Source: Streptomyces sp. NBC_01669
GTDB lineage: Bacteria > Actinomycetota > Actinomycetes > Streptomycetales > Streptomycetaceae
DNA length: 64,000 bases
Direction of reading: 5' to 3'
NCBI RefSeq assembly: GCF_026339735.1
Contig: NZ_JAPEQG010000001.1
Coordinates: 7,462,501 to 7,526,500, forward strand
In this document: in pieces, positions 59,251-64,000 of the stretch
Position numbering within the stretch: position 1 is the stretch's first letter
Layout of the letters: each line of letters starts with the position of its first letter
Notes under the pieces: generated by a model
What the model was told of the DNA's origin: nothing
The model's input: the letters and a program-made list of their open reading frames with translations, nothing else
Databases searched by the model: none
Made by a program: the position numbers and the translations under genes

Positions 59251-59405
59251 CGGAGCTCCATTCGACGGGTACGCACTCCACCCCTACCCCGTTGCACCGC
59301 GCCGACGTCCGTACGGCCCGGCCCACCACCACGTGTTCTACTTCGGTTGCGGCACCGTGCTGCCGACGCCCCGACCGGCCATCGCAGAGAAGTGATCCAC
59401 CTGAA

Positions 59406-59861
59406 GTGCGACTGAACGATCTCGACGAACGCATCGTCCACGCCCTTGCCGAGGACGCCCGCCGCTCCTACGCCGACATCGGCGCGATCATCGGCCTGTC
59501 CGCGCCCGCGGTGAAACGCCGGGTCGACCGGTTGCGTGCGGAGGGGGCCATCACCGGATTCACCGTGCGGGTGGACCCGGCGGCGCTCGGCTGGGAGACC
59601 GAGGGTTTCATCGAGATCTACTGCAGCCGCAACACCTCCCCGGAAGCGATCAAGAGCGGTCTGGCGCGCTACCCCGAGATCGCCTCGGCCTCCACGGTCA
59701 CCGGGGAGGCCGACGCGATCGTCCAGGTCTTCGCCGCCGACATGCGCCACTTCGAGCAGGTGCTGGAGCGGATCGCGGGCGAGCCCTATGTGGAGCGAAC
59801 CAAGTCCGTGCTGGTGCTGTCGCCGCTGCTGCGGCGGTACTCCTCGGGGACGCCGGGCTGA
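59406..59861 (+). CDS. Lrp/AsnC-family transcriptional regulator
   Basis: 151 residues: helix-turn-helix (about 3-50; LNDLDERIVHALAEDARRSYA ... region with GLSAPAVKRRVDRLRAEGAI) and a RAM/ACT ligand domain (65-145) with VTGEADAIVQVFA. Lrp-type proteins sense amino acids. The nearest amino-acid genes are davA-davB 0.9 kb downstream, where repeated GCGCAA motifs occur, so lysine may be its effector; this is inference. GTG at 59406 gives the family start; no clear Shine-Dalgarno is seen. A minus-strand gene follows. Confidence 0.9.
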   Translation: MRLNDLDERIVHALAEDARRSYADIGAIIGLSAPAVKRRVDRLRAEGAITGFTVRVDPAALGWETEGFIEIYCSRNTSPEAIKSGLARYPEIASASTVTGEADAIVQVFAADMRHFEQVLERIAGEPYVERTKSVLVLSPLLRRYSSGTPG

Positions 59862-59876
59862 TCCGGCGGGCGGGCG

Positions 59877-60446
59877 TCAGCTCTTCTGCTCGTACTGCGG
59901 GTGCCAGGGCAGCACCGTGAAGTCGCCGGTGCCCGCCTCGACCTTCTCGAACGGGGCCGAGGACATGCACGGGGGCAGGTGGTCCTCCGCCTCCTGGTTC
60001 AGTCAGCTGTACCCCAGCCGGTCGTGGTTGCCCAGGTCGTGGACCGACATGCCGACCCGCCTGCCCTCGATGCCGATGTCGGTCGCCGTGATGACGCCGG
60101 TGACCACGGCCACCTTGCCGCCGGTCACCGGACAGTCCACCGAGCCCTCGGCCCAGCCGGACGTGCCGTTCGGGAAGACGTGGCGGAAGCGGAAGGTGCC
60201 GTACGCCTGCTCCGGGTCCATGGTGTCCTTCGCGGCGAGGTGGGCGTCGAAGGTGAAGGTGATGTCGTCCCCGACCGGGCGGTACAGCTTCGCCGTACCG
60301 GTCAGGGCTGCCGCTTCCCGTTGCCCCCTCGCAGTTCCGGGGGCCCAGTCGCCGAGCGCCGCTGCCGAGCCGGTGGCGCCCGCGGTGATCAGCAGCGCCG
60401 CTGCGATCGCGGCGAGCCGGGTGCGGATGTGCGCGATGCGGGTCAT
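59877..60446 (-). pseudogene. Secreted protein gene interrupted by an in-frame TGA
   Basis: From ATG 60446 the frame encodes a signal peptide (MTRIAHIRTRLAAIAAALL, cleavage after about residue 30), a beta-rich domain with one Cys (VDCPVTGG), and stops at a TGA (60003-60005) after DRLGYS, 147 residues. In the same frame a further 41 codons with normal codon use continue to a second stop at 59877 (for example PPCMSSAPFEKVE and FTVLPWHPQYEQ). The second Cys lies in that part. A Trp codon turned into TGA is the simplest reading. Either the gene is broken or a shortened protein is made. The function is unknown. Confidence 0.7.
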
Positions 60447-60613
60447 GACAGGCCTTCCGCAGGGCGGAGCGGGAGTCGCTCGGACGACTCCGACTCTTCC
60501 GGCGGGACCGCCGCCGCACATCGCGCCGGGGTCCCCGTCCGCTCTCCGCCGCGCGGCGGGAACCCACTCCGACCCGAGACCGATATCACCCCTGTGACCT
60601 GCGGAGACGCTCC

Positions 60614-60672
60614 GCGCAACGAATCACCGCCGGACCGGCGAATTGCGCAATGGATCGACGGTCGGCGCGCAA
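60614..60672. promoter_or_regulatory. Candidate Lrp-type operator upstream of davA
   Basis: GCGCAA occurs three times, at 60614-60619, 60645-60650 and 60667-60672, spaced 31 and 22 bp, near three and two DNA turns. The middle copy is part of the perfect palindrome ATTGCGCAAT (60642-60651). Phased sites suit an Lrp-type octamer. The ~160 bases before them, back to the secreted-protein start, show nothing recognisable. Confidence 0.45.
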
Positions 60673-60682
60673 CGCTCGCGCC

Positions 60683-60712
60683 TTGTCCGGCCGGATTACC
60701 GGCCCGTACCGT
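60683..60712 (+). promoter_or_regulatory. Candidate davA promoter
   Basis: TTGTCC (60683-60688) and TACCGT (60707-60712) with an 18-bp spacer, 40 bases before the davA ATG and directly after the GCGCAA motifs. Pattern match. Confidence 0.4.
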
Positions 60713-60752
60713 CTATACGTCCCCGCCCCGCCCGCACTGCCCGAGGTCAGCC

Positions 60753-61550
60753 ATGCCGCCGTTGCGCACCGCCCTGCTCCAGAGCTCCGGACGTCCGGGC
60801 TCGGTGGCCGAGAACATCAAGGCCCTCGACGAGGCGGCAGAGCGCGCGGCAGCCGCCGGGGCGCGGCTGCTTGTCTGCCCCGAGCTGTTCCTGACCGGGT
60901 ATGCCATCGGCGACGACGTACCCCTGCTGGCCGAGCCCGCCGACGGCGCCTCCGCGCAGACCGTCGCCTCCATCGCCGTACGGCACGGGCTCGCGGTTCT
61001 CTACGGGTACCCGGAGCGCGCGGACGAGCTGATCTTCAACTCCGCGCAACTGATCGGCCCCGACGGCACCCGGCTCGCCAACTACCGCAAGACCCACCTC
61101 TTCGGCTGCTTCGAGCAGCAGTGGTTCACCCCCGGCGAGCAGACCGTCGTCCAGACCGAACTGGACGGCGTACGCATCGGGATCATGATCTGTTACGACG
61201 TCGAGTTCCCCGAGAACGTACGGGCGCACGCCCTCGCCGCCACCGATCTGCTGCTGGTGCCGACGGCGCAGATGCATCCCTTCCAGTTCGTCCCCGAGTC
61301 CGTCGTGCCGGTCCGCGCCTTCGAGAACCAGATGTATGTCGCGTACGTCAACAGGACCGGCCCGGAAGGCGAGTTCGAGTTCGTCGGGCTGAGCTGTCTG
61401 GCGGGGCCCGACGGCACGGTCCGCACCCGCGCCGGACGTGGCGAGGAGCTCGTGATCGGCGAGGTCGACCCGGAGTTCCTGAGCGCGTCCCGCGCCGCCA
61501 ACCCGTATCTGCGCGACCGCCGCCCCGGTCTGTACGGCTCCCTCGTCTGA
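60753..61550 (+). CDS. davA: 5-aminovaleramidase-type carbon-nitrogen hydrolase (DavA)
   Basis: 265 residues of the nitrilase superfamily with the full catalytic triad: Glu44 in CPELFLTGY, Lys113 in YRKTHLF and Cys147 in ICYDVEFPE. Length and motifs resemble my recollection of Pseudomonas putida DavA, which hydrolyses 5-aminovaleramide to 5-aminovalerate and ammonia. The davB gene 49 bases downstream encodes the enzyme that makes that amide, which supports the assignment. An amidase for another amino-acid amide (indole- or phenylacetamide) is the main alternative. The ATG is preceded by GAGGTCAG; the longer open frame upstream is spurious. Confidence 0.82.
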   Translation: MPPLRTALLQSSGRPGSVAENIKALDEAAERAAAAGARLLVCPELFLTGYAIGDDVPLLAEPADGASAQTVASIAVRHGLAVLYGYPERADELIFNSAQLIGPDGTRLANYRKTHLFGCFEQQWFTPGEQTVVQTELDGVRIGIMICYDVEFPENVRAHALAATDLLLVPTAQMHPFQFVPESVVPVRAFENQMYVAYVNRTGPEGEFEFVGLSCLAGPDGTVRTRAGRGEELVIGEVDPEFLSASRAANPYLRDRRPGLYGSLV

Positions 61551-61599
61551 GTCCGCCGCGCCCCTCTCTTCCACTGCCCCCGCAAGGAGTCCCCACCCC

Positions 61600-63306
61600 A
61601 TGACGTCCACGGTGCCCAACGCCGTCCAGCACACCGACGCGCAGCCGCCGATCACCATGTTCGGTCCGGACTTCCCCTACGCGTACGACGACTTCCTGGC
61701 GCACCCCGCGGGGCTGGGGCAGATACCGGCGACCGAGCACGGTGCCGAGGTGGCGGTCATCGGTGGCGGGCTCTCCGGCATCGTGGCGGCGTACGAACTG
61801 ATGAAGATGGGCCTCAAGCCCGTCGTCTACGAGGCGGACCGGATAGGCGGCCGGCTGCGTACGGTCGGCTTCGATGGGTGCGACCCCTCGCTGACCGCCG
61901 AGATGGGTGCGATGCGCTTCCCGCCGTCGTCCACCGCGCTGCAGCACTACATCGACCTGGTGGGCCTGGAGACCAGCCCGTTCCCCAACCCACTCGCGCC
62001 GACCACCCCGTCGACCGTCGTCGACCTCAAGGGCGAGTCGCACTACGCGGAGACGATCGACGACCTGCCGCAGGTCTACCGTGACGTGATGGACGCCTGG
62101 AACGCCTGCCTGGAGGAGGGCGCCGACTTCTCCGACATGAACCGGGCGATGCGCGAGCGCGACGTCCCGCGGATCCGGGAGATCTGGGCGAAGCTCGTCG
62201 AGAAGCTCGACAACCAGACCTTCTACGGCTTCCTCTGCGCCTCCGACGCCTTCAAGTCGTTCCGGCACCGCGAGATCTTCGGCCAGGTCGGGTTCGGCAC
62301 CGGCGGCTGGGACACCGACTTCCCCAACTCCATCCTGGAGATCCTGCGGGTCGTCTACACCGAGGCCGACGACCACCACCGCGGCATCGTCGGCGGCAGC
62401 CAGCAGCTCCCGCTGCGGCTCTGGGACCGCGAGCCGCAGAAGATCGTGCACTGGCCGCTCGGTACCTCGCTGTCCTCGCTGCACGACGGGGAGCCCCGTC
62501 CCGCCGTGACCCGACTGCACCGCACCGCCGGGAACCGGATCACCGTCACCGACGCGACCGGCGACATCCGCACCTTCCGGGCGGCGATCTTCACGGGGCA
62601 GTCCTGGCTGCTGCTCTCCAAGATCGCCTGCGACGACGAGCTGTTCCCCATCGACCACTGGACGGCGATGGAGCGGACCCACTACATGGAGTCGTCGAAG
62701 CTGTTCGTGCCCGTCGACCGGCCGTTCTGGCTGGACAAGGCCGTCGACGGCAGGGGGGTTCCCACCGGGCGCGACACCATGTCGATGACGCTCACCGACC
62801 GGATGACGCGGGGCACGTACCTTCTCGACGACGGGCCGGACAAGCCGGCCGTCATCTGCCTCTCGTACACCTGGTGCGACGACAGCCTGAAGTGGCTGCC
62901 GCTCTCCCCGAACGAGCGCATGGAAGTGATGCTGAAGTCGCTCGGCGAGATCTACCCGAACGTCGACATCAGGAAGCACATCATCGGCAACCCGGTGACC
63001 GTCTCCTGGGAGAACGAGCCCTATTTCATGGGCGCGTTCAAGGCCAACCTGCCGGGCCACTACCGCTACCAGCGGCGGCTGTTCACCCACTTCATGCAGG
63101 ACCGGCTGCCCGCCGACAAGCGGGGCCTCTTCCTCGCGGGCGACGACATCTCCTGGACGGCCGGGTGGGCCGAGGGCGCCGTGCAGACCGCGCTCAACGC
63201 CGTATGGGGTGTGATGAACCACTTCGGCGGTGCCACGGACACGACGAACCCCGGCCCCGGCGATGTCTTCGACGACATCGCCCCGGTCGAACTCCCGGAG
63301 GACTGA
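61600..63306 (+). CDS. davB: L-lysine 2-monooxygenase-type FAD enzyme (DavB)
   Basis: 568 residues of the flavin amine oxidase fold. FAD binding: VIGGGLSGIVAAYELM (Rossmann, about 53-68) followed by VVYEADRIGGRLRT, and a C-terminal FLAGDDISWTAGWAEGAVQTA. The N-terminal ITMFGPDFPYAYDDFLAHP, the GQVGFGTGGWDTDFPNS stretch and the NPGPGDVFDDI tail closely match what I recall of P. putida L-lysine 2-monooxygenase, more than tryptophan monooxygenases. Reaction: L-lysine + O2 to 5-aminovaleramide + CO2 + water. It is transcribed with davA; AAGGAG precedes the ATG. davT/davD for the next steps are not in the window. Confidence 0.82.
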   Translation: MTSTVPNAVQHTDAQPPITMFGPDFPYAYDDFLAHPAGLGQIPATEHGAEVAVIGGGLSGIVAAYELMKMGLKPVVYEADRIGGRLRTVGFDGCDPSLTAEMGAMRFPPSSTALQHYIDLVGLETSPFPNPLAPTTPSTVVDLKGESHYAETIDDLPQVYRDVMDAWNACLEEGADFSDMNRAMRERDVPRIREIWAKLVEKLDNQTFYGFLCASDAFKSFRHREIFGQVGFGTGGWDTDFPNSILEILRVVYTEADDHHRGIVGGSQQLPLRLWDREPQKIVHWPLGTSLSSLHDGEPRPAVTRLHRTAGNRITVTDATGDIRTFRAAIFTGQSWLLLSKIACDDELFPIDHWTAMERTHYMESSKLFVPVDRPFWLDKAVDGRGVPTGRDTMSMTLTDRMTRGTYLLDDGPDKPAVICLSYTWCDDSLKWLPLSPNERMEVMLKSLGEIYPNVDIRKHIIGNPVTVSWENEPYFMGAFKANLPGHYRYQRRLFTHFMQDRLPADKRGLFLAGDDISWTAGWAEGAVQTALNAVWGVMNHFGGATDTTNPGPGDVFDDIAPVELPED

Positions 63307-63312
63307 GCGGCG

Positions 63313-64000
63313 TTACGCGGGCCGGCAGACGCTGCGCTGCCGGCCCAGGCCGGAGACCTCGACCTCCATCACATCGTCCGGTCCCAGGTACGGGAAGAGG
63401 CCGGACAGCGCCACGCCCTGCGGCGTACCGGTGTTGATGATGTCGCCGGGCTCCAGCACCAGATACTGCGACAGATGGTGCACCAGATGCGCCACGCTGA
63501 AGATCATGTCCGCGGTGCTGGAGTCCTGTCGCGGCTCCCCGTTGACGTAACTGCGCAGCCGCAGCTGCTGCGGGTCACCGACCTCGTCGGCCGTCACCAG
63601 TACCGGGCCCAGCGGGTTGAACGTGGCGCAGCTCTTGCCCTTGGACCACTGGCCACCCGACTCCTCCAGCTGAAAGGCGCGCTCCGAGACGTCGTTGCTG
63701 ACGGCGTAACCGGCGATGTACGAGGCGGCGTCGTCAGGCGAGTCGAGGTAGGCGGCGCGGCGGCCGATGACGACGGCCAGCTCCACCTCCCAGTCGGTCT
63801 TCTTCGAACCGCGCGGGATGAGGACGTCGTCGTACGGGCCGACGATCGTGTTCGGCGACTTGTAGAAGAGGATCGGCTGCTCGGGCGGCTCGGACCCGGA
63901 CTCCGCGGCATGGGCCGCGTAGTTCTGGCCGATGCAGAGCAGCGCGTGCGGGCGGGCGACGGGCGCGCCGATCCGCTGCCCGGTGATGTCGGTCTCCGGG
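63313..64000 (-). CDS. Fumarylacetoacetate hydrolase family protein, C-terminal part
   Basis: The gene runs off the right edge; 228 codons plus the stop are visible. They hold the FAH fold: LCIGQNYAAHAAE near the visible start, metal ligands in DWEVELAVVIG, then GYAVSNDVSER and NTGTPQGVAL. The family includes acylpyruvases, 2-keto-4-pentenoate hydratases and oxaloacetate decarboxylases, so the substrate is open. It converges with davB (6 bases apart), so it is not in the same operon, although a role in a catabolic pathway nearby is possible. Confidence 0.9.
   Translation of the reverse strand, partial: PETDITGQRIGAPVARPHALLCIGQNYAAHAAESGSEPPEQPILFYKSPNTIVGPYDDVLIPRGSKKTDWEVELAVVIGRRAAYLDSPDDAASYIAGYAVSNDVSERAFQLEESGGQWSKGKSCATFNPLGPVLVTADEVGDPQQLRLRSYVNGEPRQDSSTADMIFSVAHLVHHLSQYLVLEPGDIINTGTPQGVALSGLFPYLGPDDVMEVEVSGLGRQRSVCRPA
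63319..63346. terminator. Hairpin at the davB / FAH-family junction
   Basis: A perfect 10-bp stem (63319-63328 with 63337-63346) just after davB, inside the last codons of the convergent gene. It may stop davB transcripts. Confidence 0.45.

Noticed and set aside
60753..63306. An indole-3-acetic acid pathway (tryptophan monooxygenase plus indoleacetamide hydrolase)
   Set aside because: Plant-pathogen indoleacetamide hydrolases belong to the amidase-signature family with Ser-Ser-Lys, whereas this hydrolase is a nitrilase-type Glu-Lys-Cys enzyme like DavA, and the oxidase matches lysine monooxygenase better.

Overview
The window is a 64 kb stretch of core chromosome from a Streptomyces, or a very close relative. 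The evidence is the very high G+C content with G/C at almost every third codon position, frequent GTG and TTG starts, and genes typical of streptomycetes: bldD, the actinobacterial nucleoid protein mIHF, a two-domain RelA/Rsh enzyme, GuaB1, a bacterial terpene synthase, and a PriA without helicase motifs. The gene order (ruvB-yajC-secD-secF-apt-relA, hisS, rpsD, alaS, the aro cluster, efp-nusB, bldD, the pyr cluster, gmk-rpoZ-coaBC-metK-priA-fmt) matches my memory of the conserved Streptomyces core. I see no prophage, insertion sequence, CRISPR array, tRNA or rRNA.

Layout. 1-7.6 kb: end of ruvB, the Sec accessory proteins yajC/secD/secF, apt, and relA for (p)ppGpp. 7.6-12 kb: a DUF349 protein and a membrane-anchored cyclophilin on the minus strand, then a metallo-hydrolase and hisS. 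12.0-12.6 kb: the decayed remains of an ABC-transporter ATPase. 12.7-18.5 kb: a vitamin K epoxide reductase homologue, rarA, an iron-box-preceded DUF2470 protein divergent from rpsD, and a large NB-ARC/TPR protein. 18.7-28.7 kb: a tightly packed plus-strand run (DUF948, DUF6167-type, alaS, ruvX, mltG, aroE, aroC, aroK-aroB, aroQ) in which most neighbours overlap or nearly touch; aroK and aroB lie in one uninterrupted reading frame. 28.9-32.0 kb: a proline-rich P-loop protein, a degenerate aminopeptidase P homologue, efp and nusB.

32.2-43 kb: bldD faces away from the pyrimidine operon pyrR-pyrB-pyrC-(membrane protein)-carA-carB-pyrD-pyrF. The region between them carries two BldD boxes and a PyrR-binding RNA hairpin whose lower stem contains the pyrR Shine-Dalgarno sequence. 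43-55 kb: mihF, gmk, rpoZ, coaBC, metK (with a leader that can fold in two mutually exclusive ways), priA, a small HTH protein, fmt, rsmB, rpe and a SorC-type regulator. 55-64 kb is more accessory: a class I terpene synthase, guaB1, an SGNH hydrolase, an Lrp/AsnC regulator, a secreted protein broken by a premature TGA, a davA-davB pair predicted to turn L-lysine into 5-aminovalerate through 5-aminovaleramide, and a truncated fumarylacetoacetate hydrolase gene at the edge.

Most of the window is housekeeping: protein export, stringent response, translation, shikimate and pyrimidine synthesis. The points most worth a second look are the aroK-aroB fusion frame, the lysine monooxygenase/amidase pair with a candidate Lrp operator, the PyrR loop over the pyrR ribosome site, the metK leader, the M24 protein that has lost metal ligands, and a dispersed intergenic repeat that begins directly after stop codons. 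I found no clearly new multi-gene system.
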